From Sycobia sp. Sy_11 (Eukaryota > Arthropoda > Insecta > Hymenoptera > Epichrysomallidae): 64,000 nucleotides of DNA. The position numbers were made by a program, and so were the translations under genes. Positions 9,723-21,798 of the stretch are shown in pieces (the first letter of the stretch is position 1; each line of letters starts with the position of its first letter). The DNA lies in assembly GCA_018907035.1 (NCBI GenBank), contig JACCIC010000062.1, forward strand, positions 2,392,001 to 2,456,000. Direction: 5' to 3'. Below the pieces are notes generated by a model. It had not been told where the DNA came from and did no database searches. It saw nothing but the letters and a program-made list of their open reading frames with translations.

Positions 9723-10870
9723 GACTGTTTTAATTAAAAAAAAGTTCATTATTAACGCTGTAAATGTTTTGTTTAATTTATTAATTTCTAAACTATTAAA
9801 ACTTAAATACATAAATTGTCTTGGCGATGTATTAATAAAAATATATTAACTTTTAATATGAAAATTCATTGATATTTTATTTATGTTGTAAGCTGTACTA
9901 AAAAAATAAGGTTATGGATGATCTTAACATATGCATGATTTGATTGACTTGCTCCATTACGTTCGCTACATTCAACGTATACATACTATTTGAATATAAA
10001 TTTTTTAATATTTCAAATATTATAGATTACATAAAATGATATCAAATTACATTTATCAATGTTTTATTCTCAATCATTGTTTGACAGGTGATCGCAATAA
10101 CAACAACGTTACGTATTTAAAAATTTGATAAGTTACATTTAAAGTTATTTGCTGGATCAATTTAAAACATAGTGCTTCTACAATATGTATGTTTTATCAA
10201 TCTTTTCAATCAAAACTTTTCAATATTATGTAATTTAGCTTACAAACTTAAGAATATTTAAGATATCTAACAAAATTAAATTTGGTTAATTATAGTAAAT
10301 GAAAGTAAAGTGTTTGTAAGAAATGATATACTTTATATCTGTCCGACTAAATCGGAAAGTACTACTTAAAAAATATAAAGGAGATGAAAGATCGATTTAG
10401 TATAGTTAATTAATAAATTAATATTATATGATTTATTACATATAAAGTTTTACAGTTGAGATAAAAAATTAAAATAGTAATCATAGCATGCAAGGAATTG
10501 TAATAACAATAATAAGCTTTTTTATTACGTTCATAAACAACATGCCAATAACTGTTATTAATGATGAACATTCGATGATTAATTTCAGACTAGTTTGTTT
10601 TAATAAAAAAAATAGCAAAAAACTTAAATATAAATAAAACGTCACGATATTTCCTTATACTAATATTATTTTTACGTACGACTCGATTAAATGGTCAGGT
10701 TATGGGCGATACGAAGATAAGTTTTTTAATTCAAGAATACAGTTGCATTCATTAGTATACATGTGTTATGATGCAAATCTTTATGATTTCATGAGCTGAA
10801 AAAAAGATAATATAATAATAATTGCAAATTGTAAAGTTCATAATGAATTATATATACATTTTTTCAACAA
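9723..10870. other. AT-rich desert
   Basis: About 1.1 kb of AT-rich DNA with no gene, RNA or clear repeat. Confidence 0.45.
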
Positions 10871-11340
10871 ATGCATCAAAATAAGTACAAGCTCTATTAC
10901 TGTCGCAATTGCATTCACTACGAGTACCCATTCTCGTATGCACGAAAACCTTCCTTCGAAATTACCGTGAGCGTAATCGATCGGAAGTCGGTCAATCGGT
11001 CAAGCGCAGTCTCGATCCAAGCTCTGTTGTTCTCTCGTGCGTGCGGTCACTGTCTCGAGCTCCTCTCTCCCCTCGGGCCGTATACAACCACCGCCGTCCC
11101 GGCTGCTCCTCTGAATGGAATGGACCGAGACGGACGAGAGGAAAGAGACAGAGATACAGAGACTACCCACCGGAGAGATCAATAATAAACGTATATGCCT
11201 GCTCACTAGCACATGCGTGTGCGTGTGCGTGTGGGTGTGTGTGTGTGTGTGTGTGCGTGCGTGCGCGCGTGTGTGTGTGTGTGTGTGTGTGTGTCGAGCA
11301 GCCTCAAGTTAACTTGACGAATTTCTTTTTATGAGAAGTT
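10871..11340. other. Moderately GC-rich island ending in a GT tract
   Basis: Mixed-composition DNA at 10880-11200 leads into a GT/GC alternating tract at about 11216-11294. Open frames here (plus 10871-11185, plus 10909-11334) overlap each other in different frames and end in Cys/Val repeats from the GT tract. I do not regard them as genes. Confidence 0.45.
11216..11294. repeat. (GT)n tract with GC interruptions
   Basis: Nearly 80 bp of alternating purine-pyrimidine sequence, mostly GT with GCGTGC-type interruptions. This kind of sequence can adopt left-handed Z-DNA under torsional stress. Confidence 0.93.
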
Positions 11341-12510
11341 GTATTTTTTCTAAACGATCAGGTGCATGCCAGTATAAAGCAATTTGTAGTTGGAAGGTCG
11401 TGAAGGTAACTAAAAATTATCTGTAATAGAATACCACCTAACTTTTTTGTAGATTATTTAATAATGACCATTATCTTGTTTTTACAATTCTACATTACAA
11501 TTCTACAATGTTTTTTGGTTTTTATCAATTGATCAGAAATTACGAGAAAATTTCCATAAAAATCAAGCGCTTTTCTTAATTATTAATTTTTAAAACTTCG
11601 CATTTACCAAAGTACATACGATAATTTTACGTTTTAAACTAGATACGTATCAACATAATAAGTAAAAGAAAAAGCATAGAATGAACAACTTTAAAAGATA
11701 GTACTTGCGGTTTTCATTTTCTTTGTCTTCGTTAGATCGTGTTATGATGTTAGTTTATGAAATTGTATGGATAAATGAAACATTTTATGTAGCAATTTAT
11801 TAGACTAATAATGTAATTTGTTATATATTTTTGAATACAAGATTATAAATAAATATGCATCTATCTTATTTATTTCTCTATTCATTTCCGTTTCGCTTTC
11901 TCCGTTGGACATTGGATCAAATCATTTGCGTTTAAGTACGAACATTAATGCCTAATGGTCGAGGCCCCATTGCGTCACTGTAGTGGCTCGATTGCTGTAA
12001 CCTCCACTTTCTCTCGCACCCCCCCCCCCATTCACCCTCTCTCTTTCGCACACACATCCTCTGCGCTTTCTCCCTTCCACCTTACACATTAGCTTGGCAC
12101 AATGTGCACCCACTAGCGTATGGTCATCTAAGTTTTGCGTATGATTTCTCTATCGTCCTATCCACTATCTCCATGTCGAACTCATTCGTTCATTTTTGTC
12201 TCACAGTGTGTAACTTGAAAGTTCACGTTGGTGACATCTTGCCAGTACGTCCTGGATAATATAGAGGGTACGCAGTTATAAATCCTGCAAATCGGAGTAT
12301 GAGTACGTGAAAAATGAAAATAATTTTTATAATATATTTTCTATTTAAGTAATATGAGATCGATTGAAGAAGATTACTTTTGTAGAAATCCAAACTGGGT
12401 CGGAGTGAAATATTTTAAAACAGCATCTAATGTGTTATTTAATCGCAATATTGCATTCCTCTACATTTTAAAACTTTAATTTCTGGCTACTACAATTAAG
12501 TCGATAATAT
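11341..12510. other. AT-rich DNA with a pyrimidine-rich patch
   Basis: AT-rich sequence apart from 11930-12130, which is pyrimidine-rich and includes an 11-nt C run at about 12019-12029. No gene, RNA or mobile element was recognised. Confidence 0.4.
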
Positions 12511-12660
12511 GAGGCCTACGATGGTTTGATCGCTAGAGCGAAGGATTTAGTAACTTGGTGATCCGAGTTCAAATCCCGGTCTCGGCCGATTGACACAAGC
12601 ACCGCTGTAATAATTTACATGTGCATTGTATTTAGAAGAATAAATAGAGCGACGTTAAAG
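12511..12660 (+). mobile_element. tRNA-derived SINE, copy 1
   Basis: The 5' part resembles a degenerate tRNA gene. It starts GAGGCCTACGATGG, has a weak A-box-like stretch around 12523-12545, and has a good Pol III B box at 12567-12577 (GTTCAAATCCC) followed by CGGTCTCGGCC. The non-tRNA body follows (12591-12659), ending GCGACGTTAAA and leading into a T-rich flank. A copy at 18352-18499 on the other strand matches along the whole length at roughly 80%. The shared boundaries and B box identify a SINE rather than a working tRNA; no proper acceptor pairing was found. Confidence 0.82.
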
Positions 12661-12950
12661 GAACGGAACATTTCTATTGTCTTAATTTTTTTTTATTATT
12701 TCCGTCCTCAAGATTTGTAGGAAGTAATTCAATCATTGATTCCCTGATTCCGAGTAAATATATAGGATTTATATAGAACTATTTGAAATTAAAGTAGTCA
12801 AGAACTATGTTAAAATTATTCCATATTTATCGAGCGCTTAGTCAATGAAATAAGTTCGCCAAAAAACATAAAATATGAAAACTGTGCGTGTATCTAAATA
12901 TTCATATCCTGATTTCAAAGCGAAACACTAAAAATTTTCAGAGATTCGAT
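12661..12950. other. AT-rich DNA
   Basis: AT-rich flank of the SINE. No supported feature. Confidence 0.4.
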
Positions 12951-13510
12951 AGGACTCTTGAGCCACCAAGTTTAGGGTTACATCGAAAGGTATTGAGTAT
13001 TTTCATACTCGTCTTGCCATTAGCTTGCTCTCGAACCCACAGCGCGAGAACTGCACCGCGAAAACCGCTCCAGGCCCCCTTCGGAAAATCGAGCGCATTC
13101 GGAATTTTGATAGCGACCCTTGCCCGCGCGTACACCGTACTAATAACGATTACACAGAAAGCAGTTGGAATTGCGCAGTTCTGGCCATGCTCTCTCGTTT
13201 CGGCTCCATTAGTCTCTTCTTCTCTCCCTTTCTTCCCCCCCCCTACTCTCTTTCTCTCCCTCCCCATCGCTTTTTCTCTCCCCCCACTCTCCCTCTCTCA
13301 ATCGGACACTTTTAGAAGAAGATTTTTAAGCGCAGTAACGATTTGTACTTACGGTCCGTTGCGTGTCTTTACGCTACAGCGCTCTCGTCGATTACCTTTC
13401 GCTCTTCTTTTTGTGGCCGCACTTTGGAGATTGTGCTCCGCGCGTTTTTAGACCAAGGTTCGTTTTGTTTTCGAGCAAACGGGCTCGGGCGAGTTTAATT
13501 AAGATAACGC
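12951..13510. other. GC-rich, pyrimidine-rich island
   Basis: GC-rich DNA with a long CT-rich stretch at about 13208-13310 that includes a short C run near 13237. The plus open frame 12888-13451 (187 codons) spans the island, but its translation is low-complexity Ser/Pro/Leu with frames open on both strands. I treat it as compositional. Confidence 0.4.
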
Positions 13511-13860
13511 TCATTCTCTGAACATTTTCGGACCAACGATTCTTCTGTTATTTTTCTGCTAACTTTAATAGTTAATTTCAGCTCGCTATAATATTTAGCT
13601 TCATGTTGCTATTATACTTAACATTTAAGTTTTAATTATTTTGAATATTAACTTGTGCATAAAAAACTGTGGTGTTTTTCATGAAATTATTGCAACAATT
13701 ATAGTTTGGTAGAACTTTAAGCTGTCATGTTGAGTAATTGGAAGATTGTATGTTTCGTGTATATTTTAGCTTTCGATTTTACAAATAACAAACATTATTA
13801 TAAACTACAAATTAAATATAATTTCAAATATCAATAAATTTATTATTGTCACTATTGAAC

Positions 13861-13913
<53 letters not shown>

Positions 13914-14600
13914 TCCTCAAAATATTTTAAATTGTTATATTTTGCTTATATCTAACAATACAAAAATGAAGAAATTAAAAGTTTATTATTATCGATTAAA
14001 AAAGTCGATTAATAAAATTAATAAGATTAATTTTATACAACATTAACGGAACATATTTTTCAAGCATAACTTCTTAGGCTATTCTGTCACTTTGAGAGCC
14101 AGACTCTTGTATTAAAAACATAACGCTTAAGAAATTATAGATATTAATTTTGCGTTAATCGAATATAACAAAAACTCGCATTTTGGGCTATTTGTGCCAA
14201 TGTTATTTGTGCACTTCGAAATTAACTAATTGGCACTGAAATAATTTTTTATAGTCATGTTGGTAATTTTATAAAAAAACTTGTGTTTAGTTTGAAAAAT
14301 ATTAATAAATTAACACTTGATCTTCAAAGTTAATTTAGAGAGAACCACTCATTATACGTAAATTGTGAATGTGCTGATTATCTATAAAAAATGTTGAAAA
14401 CCTATTGTCGAAAAATTAAATTTATAAAAATTAGAATTTTTATAAAAACTAAAAGTTATGATGTTTATAGAATTTTCTAGAACAATCTTATAGAATATTC
14501 AAATCTGCATGAATTCTTATATTAGACATTCTATGCAGTTCAGAATAATTCCACTTCTAAACCAGCAAGGTATAAAAAAATTTTTTTTTCGTCGTAAAAA
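13511..14600. other. AT-rich desert with a (TA)n microsatellite at 13865-13911
   Basis: AT-rich throughout. The TA array is about 23 units. The open frame crossing it is an Ile/Tyr repeat product. Confidence 0.55.
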
Positions 14601-15120
14601 ATGGAACTTGTCTCCTCTTGTCAAGCAATCGCGCTACCTTCTCGCAATTATCCGTTTGTCGATGCGAAATAATACTGGTCGTAATTAGCCGCTATCCAGC
14701 GACTTGCAGCATCGCTGCTCAGCCTCGGGCGAGTCTGCATCCTTCGGTGACTTCGCTCTTCCATATAATAGAAGAAGCCTTCATCGAGACAGACGGTAGA
14801 TGCGCGGGAAGAGTTCACAGAACAAGGGAGAAGAGAGTCTCCACGGAAGAGAGTAGACGAAGAGCGTTAAACTTTGCAGGGGGGAGGGAGGCTCGAGCGA
14901 GGGAAACGACTGATGCTGGTGGCAGCAGTTCCGCGACGGCGAGGGCTATACTCAAGGCGAAAGACGAAGATGCTGCGATCTCGACGAATCCGCGAGACGT
15001 ACCGATCGTTCCCTTTGAAACTTACAGAGGGTCGTGCAATGCTGCTCTCGTGGAGACTTTGTCCGGGGTATAATCGATGAAAGGCAAACGACTCGTTTGT
15101 GGGGAATGGGGCGAGCAGAT
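14601..15120. other. Mid-GC island with a 151-codon open frame
   Basis: A plus frame at 14618-15073 translates to a protein of ordinary complexity, rich in Ala/Arg/Ser/Glu, without a recognisable domain, signal peptide or membrane segment. It opens with a non-ATG start-like codon. It is the least repetitive open frame in any island and could include an exon or a 5' leader. Without splice-site support or homology I leave it as a candidate only. Confidence 0.25.
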
Positions 15121-15855
15121 CACTTTTGGATTTGTCCCTTGGTTTAATTGTCGAACGCGTTTTTTCCTAAAATTTTCCTTTTAAGGAAGTTCTAGTCAGA
15201 TGTCTTGAGCAGGCAGCAAAAGTTATGTCTCTTAATTAACATACGCTACATCCGATTGTCATTCACTTTACGTGCCGAATGTTGAAAAAGTCGCGCTCGA
15301 AACCGAGACTTCTGCAGGATTCACACATTGGCTCTCATGTAGAACAGTCGTACAATGTCATTATTAAAGCAATTGAGCTCGTGTGCATCCGGATGCTGTC
15401 CGTAAAAGCGGCAAGAACCGGAGTATAGGCACTCACTCTGCTTACCGCACTCGTACTGTACCATTGTCATATCGTAGACACTTATATACGCTTTTATTTT
15501 TTTTTAAACGTAACAAGCTTATAAATAAACACATAATATTTCTCTAGAATGTATAATTACATTTTTTTGGCTTTTTCAAAAACTGTTTTCTTTTATTTAT
15601 TCCATATATACATATAATACATGCTCTTAAATACTTTGTTCCGATGCACATTATCGATTCCTGATTCCCAAAATTACAAACTAAGTTAATCCAATTCTTC
15701 TCGTACTTAATTATTCTCTAACTCTTCTCCCCAGCGACTCCATATTTGTCCAGGGTTCTGCTTGGGAAGCGCGGAAAACCTGTGGTCAAATCTAATGGGA
15801 TAAATTCCGATTAGAAAAATCGACTCCGCAGTGGTCGGTGCATTGAAGCTGCTCG
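15121..15855. other. Mixed-composition DNA
   Basis: Moderate GC at 15121-15480, AT-rich at 15481-15720, then moderate again. No gene or repeat was recognised. Confidence 0.35.
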
Positions 15856-15899
15856 AATTCGGTATCCGTGTCATATCTCGTAAGCTCCGATACCGAATT
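15856..15899. repeat. 11-bp perfect inverted repeat with 22-nt loop
   Basis: AATTCGGTATC at 15856-15866 is exactly complementary in inverted orientation to GATACCGAATT at 15889-15899. The arms do not extend clearly beyond 11 bp, so a microRNA precursor is unlikely. A palindromic protein-binding pair or chance are alternatives. Confidence 0.6.
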
Positions 15900-17400
15900 G
15901 ATCTGTCTCAAAACTTCCGCTAGCACTCTTAAATGCTTGTGAGTAAAAAAATCACATAAGCGATTAACAAAGAGTCCACGCGATCACCCAGTCAAGTTCT
16001 GGCTGATGAAAATGCTGTTGAACATTGATCGCGCGAGGTGCGCTTTCGTCACTCGAGCGATGCGTTGGCAAATTAGATTTTGTATTTTAAGCCTAAAATT
16101 ACGTTTTGACTTTTTTTTTTTTAATATAAACTTCAATTCATGCAACAGTGGAAGGAATCTCTTCAAACTTCAATAGTATTATCTTTATTTCTCAACTGAC
16201 TATTATATATTATATGGTTAATTATATTATACATTACATTCTACTATAGATAATTTTTGAAAATTGATAAAAAAAGAAAAGAAAATATGTAGTTTTAATC
16301 AGTTAACTTTTGTTTTAATATCAACCATAATATAACAGTCCACTTTTGTTTTAATATTTTACTTATGTGAAAAAGAAGTGGTAAATATTCTTTACAGCTT
16401 TAGTCCACTTTAACAGTTAAATAACATAATAATAAATAAAAAATAAACTTACTTTAAAAATCATAATCGCCAATTTATTATATATTCAAGATCTTGAGAA
16501 TTGATGACATTGACGACATTCAAACTGGTAAATTATTTATTTTACTTGTAAATTTGTAAACATACATAAAATTTGCATTTACAAGTATTTGACATTGTTT
16601 TTTCATAATTTTTTAAAAATATTTCATTCTTTCAAGACAAATTCAATTCAATTCACGGTTTTAGAAAGTTACGGATAAAAAATTATTTCCTTTCGTTTTT
16701 ACAAGTTTTTACAATTTTACATTATTTTATTTTAATTGCCTACTATTATGGTATTGCCCCTTGGTTAAAAAATATTTGTTATTACAGAGCTTACAAATTT
16801 TCATACCGAAACGCATAAATGCATTTGGCAATGAATATATTTAGTGCTTGTACAGAGATGCTAAAGTTTCAAATTCAAATGCAATTTATAACATCTAATA
16901 TAATTTATAAGTTTACTAAAAAATAAAATCTGTCGAATTTAATTATTTAATCAAATATATATTGATCAATACAAATTAGTTAAACAATTATATTCTTATC
17001 TTGATAATATTTTTAGTTTTTATTTAAAATTTAAAAATACATCTGGTTACATAGATCGTATGATTAGAAATAAAAATAATTTAACTGTCTACATTTACCA
17101 AAGACACGGTCGATAATTAAAGTATTTAAATTACGGTACAAACAATTTTGAGTTGACGAAGCTCAAACAACATTACATTTATGTTTCATATTTAAAGTAC
17201 ATTATGAAAAAAAATTCAGTTTTGAACTTTATAAGAAAAAAAATTTACTAGGTCAACGTAAAGTAAAAAATTGAAACTGTTTCAATTTCAAGATGTAGTT
17301 CAACTGTAATATTTGGTAAGAGACTTTTTCATCGAATTAATAAAGTGGGATGAAACCTTTTTTAATTTGGCAGTATCATAAGCATATTTTAATGCTCTTT
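15900..17400. other. AT-rich desert
   Basis: About 1.4 kb of AT-rich DNA beyond 16060, with a mid-GC edge at 15900-16060. No supported feature. Confidence 0.45.
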
Positions 17401-17940
17401 GAAAGCAACTAAGTGGCCTTGCGAAATGCACAAAATCCATCCCTCGAGCAGCCCCTAGCGTCTCAGGCATCCAGTATAGGCCAAAAAGCCCAAATTCCAA
17501 CGAGGCCAGGAGGTAGCGGCTTCGGCACCTCGTTAGCTTCGGCCATTCCGCTCTCCCAAAAACAGCCTCTCCCCGCCCACTCTCGACTTACATTCGCTCC
17601 TCTTCCATCCACTTTTCTAGGGAGGGAGGGGGGCGCATAATTAGCCAACTTGAGCCCGGGCTCCTCTTTTGCAGTCCTCCGCTCGGTGCGCGTCGTGCTC
17701 AAAGCGAGAGCACTGGAACCGCATCCTTCTCCCTCCTTGTTCTCTACTCTATCTCGCCTCCGTCTTGGTCCCTACACGCGTTTCTTAAGACTCAACCAAA
17801 GAAGAGCCGAGGCTGCTACGGCTGTTGCTGAAGCTTGTACGGAGCTCCCTCGGGCTCGGCTTTCTCTTTGTGCATTTTCTTCAGCGTACAATTAGATATT
17901 ATATACGTATTACGAACAAAGCTTCTCTCTGCCTTCCACA
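17401..17940. other. GC-rich island
   Basis: GC-rich DNA with overlapping short open frames on both strands (plus 17413-17640, minus 17702-17463, plus 17650-17895). None has a domain. Possible regulatory island. It contains no long microsatellite, unlike most islands here. Confidence 0.4.
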
Positions 17941-18351
17941 ACGAGCTTTCGAATTATTTTCTTAAATTTTAAAATAGATTATGATCAGCATTAGTCCTAT
18001 GATAACATAATGAATAAAGATATTGTTTTACCATTTTTATACCGCTTTATTTACCAGAATTTATTTTTTAAGAATTATCTCATTTTTGCAATGTAAATTT
18101 TGTTAACTTTTATGATCGTATATTTGAACTTTGTTTTTATATTATAATTTATTCTATTATTAACTATTTTCATGTAAATCAGTTACTGTCATTTATTTTT
18201 GAATTGGAAATATACTATTTTTCTTTTCAATCGTACCATAATTAAAAATTTGTAAAATTATATAAGATCAAAATAAAAGAATTTTTAGAATGAATTAATA
18301 ATAATATAAATTTTATTTATTTATTATACTTTGATTTCTTTTGTTTAATGT
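17941..18351. other. AT-rich DNA
   Basis: AT-rich flank upstream of the second SINE. Nothing supported. Confidence 0.45.
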
Positions 18352-18499
18352 TTTTAACGTCACTTTATTGATGCTTCTAAATACGAAGCACGTGTAAATT
18401 ATTACAGCGGTACTTGTGTCGATCGGCCGAGACCGGGAGTTGAACTCGGACCACCAAGTGACTAGGCCTTCGCTGTAACGATGAGCCATCGTAAACCTC
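18352..18499 (-). mobile_element. tRNA-derived SINE, copy 2
   Basis: Read on the minus strand this starts GAGGTTTACGATGGCTCATC, carries the B box as GAGTTCAACTCCCGGTCTCG, then the same non-tRNA body as copy 1 (GACACAAG.ACCGCTGTAATA, AATTTACACGTGC) and ends GTGACGTTAAA. It matches copy 1 from end to end with scattered substitutions. The A-box region here (ATGGCTCATCG) is closer to a tRNA-type A box than in copy 1. The gene-like open frame reported over it on the minus strand is not real. Confidence 0.82.
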
Positions 18500-18569
18500 A
18501 AATTTCTTTTTCAAAACTAATATTTATTACATCAAAACACAGTCTTTTTATGCAGTCTTTTATATATGT

Positions 18570-18640
18570 ATATAGACGGATAAGCACATATAAGACTTAA
18601 TTGCAACTGAACTTTTTCTCAGTATTTTGCTCCACGTATA
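18570..18640 (+). repeat. Family B diverged repeat, copy 1
   Basis: About 70 bp align with 27925-27995. The best block is TTTTTCTCAGTATTTTGC followed by a C.CCACGT-type end (18613-18637), and weaker similarity extends leftward through AAGCACAT..AAGA..TAATT. The repeat class is unknown. Confidence 0.55.
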
Positions 18641-19770
18641 TATTATATTATACTCCAAATACAACCGTCGATCATTTCGCCTATTTTAGAAATAGAACGT
18701 TATTCATAAAAATAAAAATATATTTCACTTTTGTGCAGGCAAAAAAAAGAAACTCTGTCTTCAATTCAAAGATGCCTCGGTAATTTGCTGTTACTTTATA
18801 TTTGTCGATGCGTTAAAACGATTTTTCAAGATTAACAGGTCTAAAAATTTGTTATTACTATCATTGCAGCCGCAAAAATGTTTGTATTTTACATGTTTTT
18901 GTATAATCCATATTTCAATCAATAAATGCGAAAAAACTATTGGCCGACATTGCTACAGTTGTTTCGATACGGGAAAAGTTCTATGAACCGGAATAAATAG
19001 CGTATTAAAATGAAAATAATTAACATTGTACTTAATACATTTTTTTCAGGTACTGTATAGAATTAATATTTATCTTATTACATGTGTTTAGAAAGTTAAT
19101 AGAATAAATGTAATTTTTTTAATGCAATATTATTAGACATAACTTTACGTATAAGATGTATTAGCAATAAAGAATAGAAAAATATCAATCAAAAATAACT
19201 CTTTAAACTTCAATTAGTGGAAATTGCTTCACTTTTTTAAATCAGTGAAATATTCACATTCATCATTTCATCGTTTAGCCAGTGTAAATTAAATTTGCAC
19301 TCGCTGCACGGTGGGATATTTATTAATTTATCAGTGAATATGTTGCTGTTTTAAAACAGTGGGACGATTTTCAATTTCCATCGATTCAACTTTAGAGAGA
19401 AGAGAATGCAATGAAATCAGTAGATGAAATGTTTTAATATAAATAAATATAGCGTGAGTGTTATTCTCACGAACTGATCTTTAAATTTGAAAAACCATAT
19501 AAAATTAATTTTTATTATATAAATAAACTAAAAATATTTTATGTAATGATAGAAAATTTTTAAAAACACTCTCCGTTTTTCGACACGAAATTTTATTCTA
19601 GTTTATCAATAGATTAGATAATAAACAAATTATTAAGAAAAACGGAAGAAAATGCTTAAAAGAAATTATTTAAATTTACATTTTTATAATATTTTTCTTT
19701 GATTATGTATAGTTATATCTTGGAAATCGTATATTTTCATAATAGAGTACGAATCATACTGCTATTAGTT
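18641..19770. other. AT-rich desert
   Basis: About 1.1 kb of AT-rich DNA with nothing supported. Confidence 0.45.
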
Positions 19771-20592
19771 ACTCTCGTATTCATTCGTTCGACAACAAAG
19801 TTGCAATAATTGGAGAAATAAAAATCTCGCACATCGAATCCTCTTCGGTTTCTTCAGGCATGCTGCTTCCCCATCCTTCGGTATCTCTGGCGCAGCTTGA
19901 GCTCGGACCAGCTCGGCATTTCCCCCGGCCAGAAGAGAGCCAGGGCCGCGCTCTCGCGGAAAAGCAAAGGAACGAGAGGGGGGTACGGCCGCGCCGCTGC
20001 GGTTCCCCTGCTATATACGTACGGGGGTAGGATGTAAGACGCGCGAGGAGGCGTGGCCCCCACGGCATTGATCCAGGTCTGCTGCCGCCGCTGCCGCCGC
20101 CGCAGCCACCCGCACCGCCACTCTGCGTTTTCTCACTCCCTCTCGGTCGCCCCCTCCACCCGTACCGACTCTCCTTAAAAGTACGCGGCGTCGCTCCCCA
20201 CCTGCCACCCCCTCGTAAGGGTGGGCCACGAGCTCGCGTACGGGCGCGCGAGAGCCTGTAAGAAAGCGCCGAGAAATGAATATTCATAAGCTGCGCCGCG
20301 GCAGTCCGCCCACGCGCACACCTCTCCCCTCCGCTCCCTGGAGGCCATACGTGTATACCTTGCGCTACTTGCGCCCCTTTGGCTTCGGCGAATTTCGCGG
20401 GGGTGGTGGAGAAGAGAGACGACACGGGCTATTCCTCGTCATCGTTTTCGTAATCTCGAAGACGAAGCTCGAAGAAGAATTCGAGCGGCGGCTGAGGGGA
20501 ACTGAAACGTGGTTGTATGCGTGTATCGGAGACAGGGCGAGGGCCCTGAAAAACACGGATTGCGCTTTTGAGTCTTCGGAATACCGTAGTGA
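19771..20592. other. GC-rich island, strongly CpG
   Basis: Very GC-rich at 19850-20350, with GCC/GCA-type trinucleotide runs near 20085-20105. The minus frame 20425-19781 (214 codons) and others reflect composition: Gly/Arg/Ala-rich, with overlapping open frames. A promoter or enhancer role is possible but unsupported by any exon. Confidence 0.45.
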
Positions 20593-20593
20593 A

Positions 20594-20676
<83 letters not shown>
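20593..20676. repeat. (GA)n microsatellite
   Basis: About 84 bp of GA with one GATA interruption. Its translation is an Arg-Glu repeat and is not a protein. The tract closes the GC island on its right side. Confidence 0.96.
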
Positions 20677-20679
<3 letters not shown>

Positions 20680-21396
20680 ATATATAGATAGCTATTTATA
20701 TGAAAACTATATTTAAGAAAATCAGGAATGCTAGTGAAATTAAGAGAAGTTGCATTTCATGTTATATATCGTATAGAAATTCTAAAATAGTATAAAGAAA
20801 TATAAAGTTTTTTATATTTTTAAAAATATGATGGAAGAAGCTATAATGTATGAATTGCATTTTTCCTTTTTAACCAATAATTATTCTTAGTCAAAAATGA
20901 AATTTGTAGTTGATTATAATGAAAAAGTAATAATTATTAATTTATAATTATAAACATTAAGTGTTTTGAAAAACTGAAATAGTATTTTTAATATAAATAG
21001 CTCCTTAGAGTGGAACTTCTTTGGTTATTTAATATAGTATGCAATGAATAAAAACAGTGTAGATGTTCTTTTACTACATCTTTCTACACAATCATAATTA
21101 AACATTAATATAATCTATTTAAAATTATAATTAATATTTATTTTACTTCTTTTACATTTATTAAGAATGTACAGCAGAATATATACTGAGTCTAATTTAA
21201 TTTCAATAGAAATTAAAAATTTTGAATAAATAAGTAAAGAATTTTAGTATGTATTTGATGTTGCGATTGGAAAGAATTACGATAGTCATAAAAACATTAT
21301 ATCGTAAATCATAAAATAGGTAGATTATTGATTAGTCAGAAAACATGATATAAATGTTTTACATATTAAAAGTCATCTATTACAGAATCTATTACA
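20677..21396. other. AT-rich desert
   Basis: AT-rich DNA with no supported feature. The string TCTTTGGTTAT at about 21020 resembles the start of miR-9 but lacks the rest of the mature sequence. Confidence 0.4.
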
Positions 21397-21457
21397 TTTT
21401 AGCTAATATATTATATTATAACGACTGTAAGACCGATAAAAATATTTATTAATTTAA
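21397..21457 (+). repeat. Family C repeat, copy 3
   Basis: TTTTAGCTAATATATTATAT, then ACTGTAAGACCGATAAAA, then ATATTTATTAATTTAA. It is in inverted orientation to copy 4 about 1.0 kb downstream; the two share about 60 bp. Confidence 0.75.
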
Positions 21458-21742
21458 TATATTACACAAATTTTATGTAATGAGATAACACAAATTTACT
21501 TTTATTTGTTTTGAATAGATATTTTTGTTAATATTATTGTTCTAGAAAATAATTTGTCAACTATATTGATAATTGGTTTTATTTTTATTTAAAACTTATA
21601 AAGCAGAAATTTTATGTATTCACTATGTAATGGTATTTATGGAATAATATAAAAAATAAAAAAGAATTTTCAGAATACTCAACTATTTTATTTTATATCT
21701 CCTCCTCGAGATACTCATATAAATTGATTATATATAATATAA

Positions 21743-21798
<56 letters not shown>

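Noticed and set aside
12511..12590. Functional tRNA gene
   Set aside because: The head is degenerate, acceptor arms do not pair properly, and a related copy carries the same non-tRNA tail, so it is a SINE.
12888..13451. 187-codon plus-strand frame
   Set aside because: Low-complexity Ser/Pro/Leu over a CT-rich tract with a competing minus frame. No domain or splice context.
19781..20425. 214-codon minus-strand frame
   Set aside because: Gly/Arg-rich translation of a CpG-rich island with several other open frames in the same place.
20276..20716. 146-codon frame ending in Arg-Glu repeats
   Set aside because: The GA array and GC-rich flank produce it; no protein features.
21020..21040. miR-9-like start TCTTTGGTTAT
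   Set aside because: The bases after it do not match the mature microRNA and no complementary arm lies nearby.
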